Shown here one piece after another: positions 31,971 to 43,616 of a stretch of 64,000 nt of DNA (position 1 is the stretch's first letter; each line of letters begins with the position of its first letter). Source of the DNA: Anthoceros angustus. Taxonomy: Eukaryota > Streptophyta > Anthocerotopsida > Anthocerotales > Anthocerotaceae. A program made the position numbers and the translations under genes. Below the pieces are notes generated by a model. It ran no database searches and was not told the origin of the DNA. It was given only the letters and a program-made list of their open reading frames with translations. The stretch spans positions 930,001 through 994,000 of the forward strand of contig VJWM01000068.1 of NCBI GenBank assembly GCA_010909165.1, in the 5' to 3' direction.

Positions 31971-32713
31971 CGTGTGTTCCGTAATGCTAGTATGTAGAAG
32001 ACTAGTGCTTAGCCCTCCTAGGTTTCTTCCTATAGTTCTACTTCGATTACTTTTGTGCGAATGTGCATGTGTAGAGTGTTACTTGTAATTCGAATTTGGA
32101 ATGAATGTGGATTGTTCGATGATTTGAATTCAATAGATATTCATGATTCACGTAATATCAATAACATTAATGTGTGATAGATTGGTTGTAAATTTGATGA
32201 GTTGACTAAAAGCACAATGTCTCTCCGTAGATAGGATTGTTTCTTTGTGGAATTTCAAACATGAAAATTCCTTTGTGGAATTTTAAACATCCGAGACACA
32301 TAACAAAGTTTTTAAAGAGTTTCTATAAGAGAAATATATTTTGGAATAAAAAACATGAATGTATGATAGATTGGTTATAAATTTGATGAGTTGACCGAAA
32401 GCATAATGTCTCTACGTATGATTGCTTCTTTGTAGAATTTTAAACATGCAAAACATGTAACAGAGTTTGTGAAAGAAGTTTTCTAATAAATAGATATATT
32501 TTAGAATTAAAACCAATCAGATCCGTCTCGGTTGGATGGGCTGGATTACTAGCCCTTCAATTTGGTCATCTCTAGCCTCGATCATAGATCAGATCCGTCT
32601 TGGTTGGATGGGCTGGATTCCCTTCAATTTGGTCATCTCTAGCCTCGATCATAGCTTAATTTGTCTTGGGCTAATGGGTCCGATTGATGGCCCTCGGCGA
32701 TGGTCATGTATAG
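31971..32713. other. STP1 3' flank with an imperfect tandem repeat
   Basis: AT-rich. A ~72-bp unit starting CAGATCCGTCTYGGTTGGATG occurs at 32518-32589 and again, with a 6-base loss, at 32590-32655. A diverged pair near 32170-32300 and 32340-32470 shares GTGTGATAGATTGGTTRTAAATTTGATGAG. No gene seen. Confidence 0.65.
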
Positions 32714-32911
32714 TGTAATAGTATTACGTATATACGTAAATATATACGTATGTTATATGGGACATGTATAGGATACGTATATGGAATACGATACGGATAA
32801 GATCGAAAGTAAAGTTCACCCTAGTGAGTCATATGCTAAGTATAGAGTGCCAGTCTTGAGATGTTAAATACATGCCCCGAGCCTAAGAGGGCAGCTTTCC
32901 CTATCATTACA
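32714..32911 (+). repeat. 5' LTR of the chromovirus
   Basis: 198 bp, TG...CA termini with a 6-bp terminal inversion (TGTAAT/ATTACA). Contains alternating TACGTATATACG words and a conserved GATGTTAAATACATGCCC. Preceded by TATAG. Confidence 0.9.
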
Positions 32912-33756
32912 TTCTAGTATCAAAACTTCTCGACCAGCAGATCGAGAGCGGCATTGGTTGATTCATGTGGCTAATTGTGAAGTTTCATATGGCAAGAAAG
33001 GGTGTGAAAGATTAGATAGGTGTTGCGCACACCCTCTCCTAGCTATGGAAAACCACCCCTCAGTTGGGAAAGCTCAGTAGGACTCAGAAAGTATGACAGG
33101 AGAGGAAGAGTGGTAGGTAGATGCAACTAGGTAGGCAACTGGGGATAGATCGGAATCTCAGGGAACGGGTGTTGTCGATCGATAGCCCCGACATTAGCCA
33201 AAGAGGACAGGAGTGCTTTCTCTGAGACAAGAAGGCACCAGATTTGGTTCCTTGTCCTCACAAGTAGCCGTTCTAGATGCTCTGCCCGCTATGTCGAGAA
33301 GCTGCTAAGGTTAGGAAGGGTTTATGGTGAGCGTATTTTCATGTGGGCATTGTTAGTATCTCAGCTGTGCCTGCGCGTGACGACCAACCAAACGAGTCCT
33401 TGGACGTCTAGACAACGGGGAGCTTATCGTGCGTTATGTGCTAAACTTGAACTGGTATTGGGCCTCACTGTGGAAGGCGCAACGAGATACCGCAGAAGAC
33501 AAAGAGCTATTGAGGAAGTGCTGTTAAGAGAGCGCACGTAGATCTTTGGACGAGATTCGGTCGTGGAGACCAGCCAGGCTTCGTGGCAGCTTTGTAAAGG
33601 TTGCTCAACCCTTTGGTACAAGTGATTGTCCAACGGATAGGCGTGCCTCCTGCCTCGTGCTTCGTAGTAGATGGTGAGGGATCCATATGTTCTAGTCAGG
33701 TAGTACGATGTGGAAATTAACCAAGCAGGTGAAGCAAAGGATAGCTGGGCAAAACT

Positions 33757-36480
33757 GTGTCAATCACTAATCCGGGGCAACATAAGCCTCCGTCCCGGCC
33801 AGTGTTCAAAATGTCTCCTCTGGAAATAGAGGAATCCAGGAAACAAGTAGAGATCGTTATGAAAAAGGGATACATCAGGCCTTCCCAATCACCATTCGGA
33901 GCACCCATCCTTTTTGCTAAGAAGAAGGATGGATCATTACGGATGTGTATCGACTATAGAGCACTCAATAATATAACCAAATGCAATAGTTTTCCCTTAC
34001 CCCGCATTGATGAGATGTTGGAAAAGCTTGCAGGATCAGCATATTTCTCCAAACTCGACCTAGCATTAGGTTACCATCAAATTCGTATGCAAGCAATAGA
34101 TGTGGAAAAAACAGCGTTCAACACAAGTTATGGGCCCTTTGAATGGTTAGTCATGCCCTTTGGCATGACTAATGCCCCATCAACCTTCCAGACTCTCATG
34201 AATCATATTTTCTCTGATCTCATTGAACATGGAATCCTCGTCTACAGGATGATATCCTCGTCTATTCTGCAACAAAAGATGAGCAAGTCAAACTATTGCG
34301 AGAGGTATTGAGACATCTAAGGGCAGTCAAGCTATATGCAAAATTACCTAAGTGTGCATTCATGGCACCACAGGTTGAGTATTTAGGCCATGTTGTGTCA
34401 GCACAAGGAATTCAGGCTGATTCTCACAAAGCTCAAGCAATCCAGGATTGGCCCACGCCTACGTCGACCACACAACTCCAATCGTTTCTTGGATTGGCGT
34501 CGTATCATAGGAAGTTTACAGCACGGTTTGCCCACATTGCCACCCCCCTGACAAACCTGTTGAAAAACATTGCAGCATGGACTTGGGAACAGCAGCAAGA
34601 AACCACCTTTCAAAACTTGAAGCAATACCTTACCAAGACCCAAGCACTCGCCCATCCAGACATGCGATTACAGTTCGTCATAGCTACAGATGCCTCAGAC
34701 CAAGCTGTAGGAGCAGTTTTACAACAAGACTTTGGGAAGGGCCTGCAACCAATAGCCCTTTTTAGTCGAAAATTAAAGGGACCAGAACTCAATTACTCAG
34801 TACATGAAAAAGAGACACTCGCTTAGGTTCTTGCTTTTAGATGTGGAGGGCACCTCTTTTATATTGGAGACTGATCACAGCCCACTACGTTATCTACAGA
34901 CTCAATCACACCTTTCACGAAAACAAGCCCGTTGGCTTGAATTTTTCCAATAGTTCTACTTCCACATCGGTTATAAAAAGGGAGCAGATAACAAGGTTGC
35001 TGATGCCCTCATCAGGTATAGTGCGACAGCAATACTCACAGCACACCAACCAGCATGGTTATAGGATGTTCTCCATGCGCTGCCTTCTGACCTTGTAGCA
35101 ATCCAACATTCACGGAATCAGAATAGTGGTCACTGGTCCTGGCAAGAGGGATTTCTATTTTACAAAACGCAACTGTTTATCCCTCAACTCCCACACCTTA
35201 GATAACAATTGCTCAGGGAAGCCCATACACCACCATCAGCAGCACATCCTGGAAGAGTATGCACACTGAAGCTTCTTCAACGCCATTATATTGGCCCGGT
35301 ATGGTCGCGGATGTCCATAACTTTGTGCGCCTTTGTGACACATGTCAAAGGACTAAGGCTACCACGCAACTCCCACCAGGACTTCTCCAATCCATACCTA
35401 TACCAGACAAGCCTTGGCAGGTCATACACTTGGACTTTATCACAGGCCTTCCATTAACCCCCAAGGGACATAATGCTATCCTCCTCTTCGTGGACAGGCT
35501 CACGAAAATGGTACACTTGGCCGCCACTACAGAAACCAGCACAGCCATAGACACGGGGCACATTTACCTCAGCCATGTATACAAACTACACGGCCTTCCA
35601 CAGAACATTATTTCCGATAGGAATCCTAGATTCTTAAGCCACTTCTGGACAGATCTGCATCACGCCTTGGGTACCCAGCTTGCCTTTTCATCGGCATATT
35701 ACCCACAGTCGGACGGACAAGCAGAGCGTATGAATCAATCTGTGGAAACAGCTCTTCGTGCCTATGCAGCTCGCCAACAGAATCAATGGGAAGATTACCT
35801 CTCTATAGTGGAATTTGCGTGCAATAACACCACCAATCTATCCCCAGGGTATAGTCCATTCTACATGCTCCACGCTTGTCACCCACGTACAATGCTGACC
35901 CCGCCACTTTCCCCCCTCCAAACCTAGGCGGCTACTGACTGGCTCCAAAAACATGCGGACATCCTGCAGGAGGCACGCCTCAATTTGCAGGAAGCCCAGA
36001 ACCGTCAACGCCAGGCTGCCAACACACACAGGAGGGACCAACAGTTTCAACCAGGGCAGACGGTACTCTTGTCAACACGCCATCTCCACCTACCTGGCAA
36101 CAAGAAGCTACAACATTGATGGGTCGGACCCTTCACCATCTTAGACAAAATTGGTGCTACTGCCTACCCCTCCAGCTGCCCCAATCTTGGCACATCCACG
36201 ACGTCTTCCATTCCGCTCTCCTCAAACCTTATCAGGGACCGCCACCAACTGGACCACCTCCAGAGCTCATTGACCAAGCCCTTGAGTATGAAGTCGAGGC
36301 CATCCTCCAACACAAGTACGTCCGCCGCTCACTTTGCTTTTTGGTGTTGTGGCACGGGTACCCTCTTTCGGAAGCCACTTGGGAGCCATTTTCCTCTCTA
36401 ACCCACTGTCTAGATATCCTTGCCCGATATGCAACCCAACATCATCTCCAGCTTCCGACTTCGGGACGAAGTCTTCTCTC
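33757..36480 (+). pseudogene. Broken pol polyprotein: RT, RNase H, integrase, chromodomain
   Basis: 33757-34311 encodes the fingers and palm of a Ty3-type reverse transcriptase (SPFGAPILFAKKKDGSLR, YFSKLDLALGYHQIRM, LVMPFGMTNAPSTFQ). A frameshift at about 34245-34260 falls in the catalytic aspartate box. 34296-34826 carries the thumb and RNase H start (FVIATDASDQAVGAVLQQ), ending at a TAG. Stops and shifts follow to 35259, where integrase begins (PGMVADVHNFVRLCDTCQ zinc-finger part, then WQVIHLDFITGLP, DRLTKMVHLAA, IISDRNPRFLSHFW, YYPQSDGQAERMNQ), ending at 35927. 36116-36550 holds a chromodomain-like segment (YEVEAILQHK, LVLWHGYP, ATWEPFSSL), which in chromoviruses guides integration to marked chromatin. 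Not functional as it stands. Confidence 0.9.
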
Positions 36481-36493
36481 CCCCCGGATTAGT

Positions 36494-36697
36494 TGTAATG
36501 GTATTACGTATATACATAAGTATATAAGTATATACGTACATTATACATGACATGTATATGATATGTATATGGGATACAATATGGATAAGATCGGAAGTAC
36601 AGTTCACCATAGTGAGTCATATGCTAAGTATACAGTGCCAGTCTTGAGATGTTAAATACATGCCCCAAGCCTGGGGGCAGCTTTCTCTATCATTACA
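36494..36697 (+). repeat. 3' LTR of the chromovirus
   Basis: 204 bp, matching the 5' LTR with many substitutions and small indels. TGTAAT/ATTACA ends, followed by TATAG. The sequence just before it is C-rich (CTCCCCCCGG) rather than a clear polypurine tract. Confidence 0.9.
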
Positions 36698-36702
36698 TAT
36701 AG

Positions 36703-37454
36703 ACCCAATAGGGCCCACATATTGCACAAGCTTTATAACTAGCTAAGTCATATTCTAGCAAAAAATATTTGAGAGAATTCATACATTTTGTGCAAAATGA
36801 TGTTGTGTGTACATTTTATATACCAAACTAGTTAGTTCTTAGGACTATGGTCAATCTAACTACGGATAGACCGTTTATATTGACTTTTGCAAAAGTTTTT
36901 ATTTATGCAAAGTTTTTATTTAGGTTGCAAAAGTCTATACGTTCAAATTTATGGAGCTTAATGTTTCTTGTATTGTAAAATATGGACCAGCTTTGTGTTT
37001 CTTATAGATAATAATATTATTTATATTTATATTTAATAATAATCATATTTTCTAAAAGTGAAACCAAATATTATCATAATTCTTCTTCTTCTTCTTCTTT
37101 CAAGATATAGATGATCTTGATGATAATATATTTTATGACCTCGCTAATCCAATAATTCACTAATTCTTAGCTCAAGCAGTTAAATAGATATAATATTGCA
37201 GCGTAAGTGCAAAAAAGTCACAATATGCTTATGGATAAAATAAATCTTTCTTTTACATCGAAACTCTTGGTAATTATGTAATATAGAAATTATGTCATAA
37301 TGATCGAGAAATCGTTTATTGAATGGCCTATATATGTGTCATGAGAGGGGTCTACTCTTTATCCGTTGATTTGTTCTCATTTATTATCTTTCATGAGACC
37401 ATCTTTAAAGTCATAGTTTTTTAATTCTCTCTCCCAAGTTATAGTTGTCCAATC
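36703..37454. other. AT-rich upstream region of the second STP gene
   Basis: No gene. Contains a TTCTTC run (37081-37100) and long A/T stretches. The last ~30 bases before the ATG (AATTCTCTCTCCCAAGTTATAG) resemble the leader of the first paralogue; further upstream the two promoters do not match. Confidence 0.5.
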
Positions 37455-38996
37455 ATGGCCGGAGGGGGTATAGTGATAGAGAGTCATGGAAAGCAGTATG
37501 TAGGGCACCTCACTTGGTTTGTGCTCATAGCTTGCATTGTAGCAGCTAGTGGTGGGTTGATATTTGGATATGATATTGGTATATCTGGTGGTGTAACAGG
37601 GATGGATGATTTCCTCTTGAAATTCTTTCCTGCAGTCTACGCTCGCAAACAATTGGCACATGAAGATGATTATTGTAAATTCGATAATCACATTCTTCAA
37701 TTTTTCACATCCTCTCTCTATCTTGCTGCACTTTTGGCATCCTTTGTGGCATCTATAACTAGTAGAAAGCATGGAAGGATTTCATCTATTCGCATCGGGG
37801 CTGTCAGCTTCTTATGCGGTGCCCTCTTGAATGGATTTGCCGTCAACCTAGCAATGTTGATTATTGGAAGAATTTTACTGGGAATAGGAGTGGGGTTCGC
37901 GAATCAGTCAGTTCCACTATATCTTTCAGAAATGGCTCCTACTCATCTACGAGGATCTTTGAACATGATGTTTCAACTGGCCATTACTCTAGGTATTCTT
38001 GTTGCTGCGCTTATTAACTATCATACGGCAACAGTCTCTGATGGTTGGAAATGGTCACTTGGATTGGCTGCTGTTCCAGCGGTGTTAATGTTGATAGGTA
38101 GCTTTTTCCTTCCAGACACACCAAATAGTTTGATTGAAAGAGGTCATTTGGAATCTGGAAAGAAAGTTTTGTGTAAAACTAGAGGCGTTGAACTTCGTGA
38201 TGTTGAACAAGAGTTTGAGGATATTTTCGTAGCAAGTTTGCAATCCAAGAATGTGGAAAAACCATGCAAGAGCATATTGGAAAGAAAAAATCGGCCACAA
38301 CTCGTGATTACATTACTTATTCCTTTATTTCAGCAATTTACAGGAATAAATGCGATTATGTTTTATGCCCCTGTGTTGTTCCAAACAATTGGCTTTGGTA
38401 GCAAGTCATCTCTTTACTCCTCAGTGATTTCAGCAGGTGTCAACTTCGTAGCAACTCTTGTTTCTATAGCAACTGTGGACAAGATTGGACGTAGAAAATT
38501 GTTCTTGGAGGGAGGCATCCAAATGATAATATCTCAGTTCATTATCGGCATCATTCTTGCTTGCTTATTTGGTGGTACAAAACAGTTATCTAACGGTGCT
38601 GCCATTGGAGTTATCATTGTTGTTTGCACATATGTAGCAGCTTTTGCTTGGTCGTGGGGACCACTTGGATGGCTTGTTCCTAGTGAGATTTTTCCTATGG
38701 AAACCCGTTCAGTTGGTCAAGCTATCAATGTTTCTATGAACATGCTCTTCACATTCGTAATCGCTCAAGCCTTCTTGAGCATGCTATGTCATTTTCAATA
38801 TGGCATATTCTTTTTCTTCGCAGGTTGGGTACTTATCATGACTATCTTTATCTATTTCTTTTTGCCGGAAACTAGTGGTGTTCACATAGATGACATGGAC
38901 CACATTTGGAGGAAACACTGGTTTTGGAAGAAGATTATTCCCAATGAAGAAAGTGTTATGCCAACAGCTGAAGCTCCCACTATAGTTGCAGTCTAG
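37455..38996 (+). CDS. STP-type sugar/H+ symporter, intronless (paralogue 2)
   Basis: A single frame of 513 residues, in the same orientation as paralogue 1 and 5.5 kb downstream, with the chromovirus between them. The same family motifs are present ([65 protein letters not shown]). One difference stands out: the motif after helix 12 reads LPETSGVHIDDM, with Ser in place of the nearly invariant Arg of the PETRG/PETKG signature. The N-terminus (MAGGGIVIESHGKQYVGHLT), the central-loop region (about residues 225-265) and the C-terminal tail differ most from paralogue 1. Other blocks are almost identical in nucleotide sequence, suggesting recent duplication or gene conversion. Intronless like its partner. 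Predicted plasma-membrane hexose/proton symporter; the effect of the Arg-to-Ser change is unknown. Confidence 0.93.
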   Translation: MAGGGIVIESHGKQYVGHLTWFVLIACIVAASGGLIFGYDIGISGGVTGMDDFLLKFFPAVYARKQLAHEDDYCKFDNHILQFFTSSLYLAALLASFVASITSRKHGRISSIRIGAVSFLCGALLNGFAVNLAMLIIGRILLGIGVGFANQSVPLYLSEMAPTHLRGSLNMMFQLAITLGILVAALINYHTATVSDGWKWSLGLAAVPAVLMLIGSFFLPDTPNSLIERGHLESGKKVLCKTRGVELRDVEQEFEDIFVASLQSKNVEKPCKSILERKNRPQLVITLLIPLFQQFTGINAIMFYAPVLFQTIGFGSKSSLYSSVISAGVNFVATLVSIATVDKIGRRKLFLEGGIQMIISQFIIGIILACLFGGTKQLSNGAAIGVIIVVCTYVAAFAWSWGPLGWLVPSEIFPMETRSVGQAINVSMNMLFTFVIAQAFLSMLCHFQYGIFFFFAGWVLIMTIFIYFFLPETSGVHIDDMDHIWRKHWFWKKIIPNEESVMPTAEAPTIVAV

Positions 38997-40075
38997 CGTA
39001 CTACATCCAATGTGCTTTGTAGGAAATCTAGTAGCTTAGAAGTGTTTAGTATAGTAGAAGGCTAGTGCTTGAGGCTATTATAGGTTTAGAATTTTTCTTA
39101 TTTCATTGCATCCACTCTTTTATGGGTGTAGGTTGTTACTTGTAATTCAAATTTTGAATTGGATGTAGATTATTCCATGATTCGAATCCGTAGATTGCAA
39201 AATCAATTGATATTCATGATTCATGCAATATCTAAAATGTTAATATCAGTTGTAAATTACACCCAGAGCATGATGTCAATTACAATTGTTCTCTAGGAGA
39301 TAAGCATGCCTTGGAGATAAGCACGACAGATGGCAGTAGAGTTTCTACGATGTATATGACCTAGCCACCGTCAATGGCACCCATAGGATCCCACAGATTG
39401 AATTACCAGTTGGATTAACACAGAAGAAAAGTAATTCACAGTAATTAAATGAACTAACTTTTGACCCAAACCTCGTACTTTTTAGGCTTTAGGGTTTGCC
39501 CGGATTTGGTGGAGCTTTCATGAACAGCATGTTTTTGATAGTCGGGAAGTTGGATGAAAATCAACTGAAAGTTACCAACATGTTCGATTATGCTTTTACG
39601 AGATTCTGCCATGTTCATACTCCAATTGGATTTCAAGGTGTTAAAGCTGGTGCGAGAGATATGCCAAAGCTCGTATAGATCCATGGAAATTTGCATGGGG
39701 CCAAATAGATCAATGCACCAGTATTAGAACTCTAGATGTTTAAAAGAAAGATTTTGAACAAGGTTGACCAACTAGCATGTTTAGCAATTTATGCATATAT
39801 CCAAAGCGATCTCCCACTTTAGAAGGTAATATTTCTTGGAGCTATTTTATTGACATCCATTATTATATCCCCTCCAATTAAGCGTAGATCAATACGCTAA
39901 TAGCAGGTCACGCTCAAGTGTTTGACGACTTTGAAGCCAGATGTGATTGCCAAGGCTGCCAGAGCTGTGTGTCACTTTGGCCAAGGCATCTCGGCCAGCA
40001 ACAGCTCACCCACAATCCGACTTCATAGTATCCAAGACATCGTTTACCAGTTCCCATTCTCTGAAATACATTGAA
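38997..40075. other. STP2 3' flank and spacer, no gene seen
   Basis: AT-rich. The first ~200 bases resemble the 3' flank of STP1 in places (TGTTACTTGTAATTC, GATTCATGCAATATC), so the original duplication included 3' sequence. Small frames near 39454-39696 have no recognisable feature. Confidence 0.55.
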
Positions 40076-41847
40076 GTCCGACCCGGCGAATCAAGCTCCT
40101 GGCTATGAAACAGCAGCAGTCGAAACAGACAGGATGAAAGAAATGCCAAACAACAGGAGAGCCTGGACCGGACCGGCGACGGCGGTCGACACCGCGGCTT
40201 CGCAAGTACACCAGATAGTTTTAGGGACTAGGTCTGAGGTTACTGTGACTGTGTGCAGGGACTAGGTTACTGTGACAGTGAGGAACAAATTGAGCTCACC
40301 TCAAAACACGAGCGTTTCAAGAGTTCAAATTGTTTACTAGGCGTGAGTGCCAGAGCCTTGATTGCTTTTCACTCCTCAATTCGGTTGCAAATCCTCAACT
40401 CGAATTAGACCAGCTACTTTGTTTGACTTCTCAAGTCTCCTCGCCAAAGTACAGGTCTGTTCGGCCAACGTACTCCATCGCACACCATATTCAGCTTCAG
40501 TGCACTTAGTATGTCTGTAAACAGATGGAGCAGAGAAACCCTACCCATACTTCCATTGAAAACCCTCTCATCTTCTTTTTCCTTTCTTCACGCCTTTGCC
40601 ACCTTTTCCTCCTTTCCCTTTCTTGTCCTTTGCCTTCTTTTTAGCTTTCCTCCTCTCCTTCCTCGCAATAAGACGGCCGAGGTGACCTCTCCAGATCTTC
40701 TGGATCTTGAGGGTTCCTTTCAACCTCATCTCATTGATTCCATGCATCTCAATGTCCAGGAGTCTCTGCCGTTCCTTCTCATCCGCCTTCGCTTGCTGAT
40801 CAGCAACATGTTGCAAGTACCTGATCAGAACGTTGAGAGAGTGTCTATCAGTTTGTTGCAACTCCGAAAAGCCTTGCAGATGTAGTTGTATGAACGTGGA
40901 AATGCCACGAAGTGAGGACTCTATCAACCTGGGCTCCAGTTCATCAAGAAGTTTCTGTTTATCATCTCTCTGTTCTTTCATTCTCTTCAGCATACCGTCC
41001 ATGTTAACAGAGTCAAGTTCAATTCCTTGTGCCAAAGCAATAGCCTCTTCCCTAAGCGCTAAGTTTTGCTTCTTCAAAAATTCAACTGCGTACACATGTA
41101 CTTTCTTCTCGGCCTGTTCCATTCATGCAGGCTTACTAGTGATGAGGAGGGTTCCAAGAGCACCAACTAAGAATGCTGAAGACAGCACAAGGGTGCTCCA
41201 ACCTTGTGAAACGACAGACACATGTTTACCTCAAGATCAATTTTTAGCTGCTCTTTGGCCTTCTTCAGTTCTGCAATTCTAAGGTCACGCGCTCTTCTGC
41301 TGCAGTCTGCTGCTGCTATGGCCTTATCTGTCCTAAAAATTCCGAAGCTCATCAAGTCTAAAAGTCATCAATAAAAACTCTAAATGGAACCGATTGTCGA
41401 GTATATGGACATATGGTGATTCTTGCACTCGATGACACACCCAGTCACTGCTGCGACTTACTTGTATCTGAAAGCTATGGCGTTGGCCTTTTCAAAATTC
41501 TTGAGCACCTGTACAGCCAGAATAGGTTGATCAGGCGACACGCTACAGGTTGAGACGCATTTTCTGGGGGCGGTAAGAAACACATAAGGTCACGTTACCT
41601 GCCTCAGATGTTGGAGAATCTTCTTCCACTCTTTATCAAGTGCTCTTTGTGCAGCTGCCTCCACCTCCAAGAGCATGGCAATATTGACCATGTCACGCTT
41701 CAACCATAACTCATGCTCAAGACTTGCAGGCAACTTGGCCTCCTTTTTCTCATCTTCTTCGTACATTCGCAACAGGACCTCAAAACTACCTGAATCTTCC
41801 ACCTGATACAAACCAACCACCATAGTGCGTAGATCAGGTCACTTGCA
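40076..41847. repeat. Tandem block X, first copy (DRC10-like 3' half)
   Basis: 1772 bp from GTCCGACCCGGCGAATCAAG to ...AGGTCACTTGCA, repeated at 41848-43616. At its right end the sequence jumps from the middle of the gene back to the start of X rather than continuing into the 5' half of the gene (block Y). Confidence 0.9.
40568..41823 (-). pseudogene. DRC10-like gene, 3' half, copy in block X1
   Basis: Minus-strand exons are visible at about 41823-41600 (EDSGSFEVLLRMYEEDEKKE through EWKKILQHLRQ), about 41510-41463 (VLKNFEKANAIAFRYK), about 41357-41230 (KAIAAADCSRRARDLRIAEL then KKAKEQLKIDLE) and 41113-40568. The last exon is intact: a long coiled coil (FLKKQNLALREEAIALAQG, RMKEQRDDKQKLLDELEPRL), an IQ calmodulin-binding motif (LKIQKIWRGHLGRLIARKER) and a Lys/Gly tail. 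The order HLRQVLKNFEKA, coiled coil, IQ, KxKDKKGKGG tail matches DRC10/IQCD, a subunit of the nexin-dynein regulatory complex of motile cilia. 5' exons are absent from this copy because the block ends mid-gene, so it cannot encode the whole protein. Confidence 0.6.
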
Positions 41848-43616
41848 GTCCGACCCGGCGAATCAAGCTCCTGGCTATGAAACAGCAGCAGTCGAAACAG
41901 ACAGGATGAAAGAAATGCCAAACAACAGGAGAGCCTGGACCGGACCGGCGACGGCGGTCGACACCGCGGCTTCGCAAGTACACCAGATAGTTTTAGGGAC
42001 TAGGTCTGAGGTTACTGTGACTGTGTGCAGGGACTAGGTTACTGTGACAGTGAGGAACAAATTGAGCTCACCTCAAAACACGAGCGTTTCAAGAGTTCAA
42101 ATTGTTTACTAGGCGTGAGTGCCAGAGCCTTGATTGCTTTTCACTCCTCAATTCGGTTGCAAATCCTCAACTCGAATTAGACCAGCTACTTTGTTTGACT
42201 TCTCAAGTCTCCTCGCCAAAGTACAGGTCTGTTCGGCCAACGTACTCCATCGCACACCATATTCAGCTTCAGTGCACTTAGTATGTCTGTAAACAGATGG
42301 AGCAGAGAAACCCTACCCATACTTCCATTGAAAACCCTCTCATCTTCTTTTTCCTTTTCTTCACGCCTTTGCCACCTTTTCCTCCTTTCCCTTTCTTGTC
42401 CTTTGCCTTCTTTTTAGCTTTCCTCCTCTCCTTCCTCGCAATAAGACGGCCGAGGTGACCTCTCCAGATCTTCTGGATCTTGAGGGTTCCTTTCAACCTC
42501 ATCTCATTGATTCCATGCATCTCAATGTCCAGGAGTCTCTGCCGTTCCTTCTCATCCGCCTTCGCTTGCTGATCAGCAACATGTTGCAAGTACCTGATCA
42601 GAACGTTGAGAGTGTCTATCAGTTTGTTGCAACTCCGAAAAGCCTTGCAGATGTAGTTGTATGAACGTGGAAATGCCACGAAGTGAGGACTCTATCAACC
42701 TGGGCTCCAGTTCATCAAGAAGTTTCTGTTTATCATCTCTCTGTTCTTTCATTCTCTTCAGCATACCGTCCATGTTAACAGAGTCAAGTTCAATTCCTTG
42801 TGCCAAAGCAATAGCCTCTTCCCTAAGCGCTAAGTTTTGCTTCTTCAAAATTCAACTGCGTACACATGTACTTTCTTCTCGGCCTGTTCCATTCATGCAG
42901 GCTTACTAGTGATGAGGAGGGTTCCAAGAGCAACCAACTAAGAATGCTGAAGACAGCACAAGGGTGCTCCAACCTTGTGAAACGACAGACACATGTTTAC
43001 CTCAAGATCAATTTTAGCTGCTCTTTGGCCTTCTTCAGTTCTGCAATTCTAAGGTCACGCGCTCTTCTGCTGCAGTCTGCTGCTGCTATGGCCTTATCTG
43101 TCCTAAAAATTCCGAAGCTCATCAAGTCTAAAAGTCATCAATAAAAACTCTAAATGGAACCGATTGTCGAGTATATGGACATATGGTGATTCTTGCACTC
43201 GATGACACACCCAGTCACTGCTGCGACTTACTTGTATCTGAAAGCTATGGCGTTGGCCTTTTCAAATTCTTGAGCACCTGTACAGCCAGAATAGGTTGAT
43301 CAGGCGACACGCTACAGGTTGAGACGCATTTTCTGGGGGCGGTAAGAAACACATAAGGTCACGTTACCTGCCTCAGATGTTGGAGAATCTTCTTCCACTC
43401 TTTATCAAGTGCTCTTTGTGCAGCTGCCTCCACCTCCAAGAGCATGGCAATATTGACCATGTCACGCTTCAACCATAACTCATGCTCAAGACTTGCAGGC
43501 AACTTGGCCTCCTTTTCTCATCTTCTTCGTACATTCGCAACAGGACCTCAAAACTACCTGAATCTTCCACCTGATACAAACCAACCACCATAGTGCGTAG
43601 ATCAGGTCACTTGCAG
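41848..43616. repeat. Tandem block X, second copy
   Basis: Second copy of 40076-41847. It differs by small indels: GAGAGAGTGTC in copy 1 against GAGAGTGTC here (near 42610), TTTTTCCTTTCTTC against TTTTTCCTTTTCTTC (near 42350), CTTCAAAAATTC against CTTCAAAATTC (near 42845). These break the last exon here although it is open in the first copy. It continues correctly into block Y. Confidence 0.9.

Larger units (their letters stand above)
32714..36697 (+). mobile_element. Ty3/gypsy LTR retrotransposon with chromodomain (chromovirus), defective
   Basis: Both ends are defined. LTRs 32714-32911 and 36494-36697 begin TGTAAT and end ATTACA, and a 5-bp target duplication TATAG flanks the element at 32709-32713 and 36698-36702. 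Just inside the 5' LTR, TAGTATCAAAACT is a plausible degenerate initiator-Met tRNA primer site. Internal order is reverse transcriptase, RNase H, integrase, chromodomain, as in plant chromoviruses. About 850 bases between the 5' LTR and the RT hold no recognisable gag or protease, so the element is internally deleted. Frames are broken in several places, including within the catalytic box of the reverse transcriptase. The two LTRs differ at many positions, so the insertion is not recent. Confidence 0.92.

Noticed and set aside
32912-33756. Possible gag inside the chromovirus (e.g. ORF 33341-33541)
   Set aside because: No Cys-His zinc knuckle, no capsid-like pattern and no protease DTG/DSG motif; the sequence looks unrelated.
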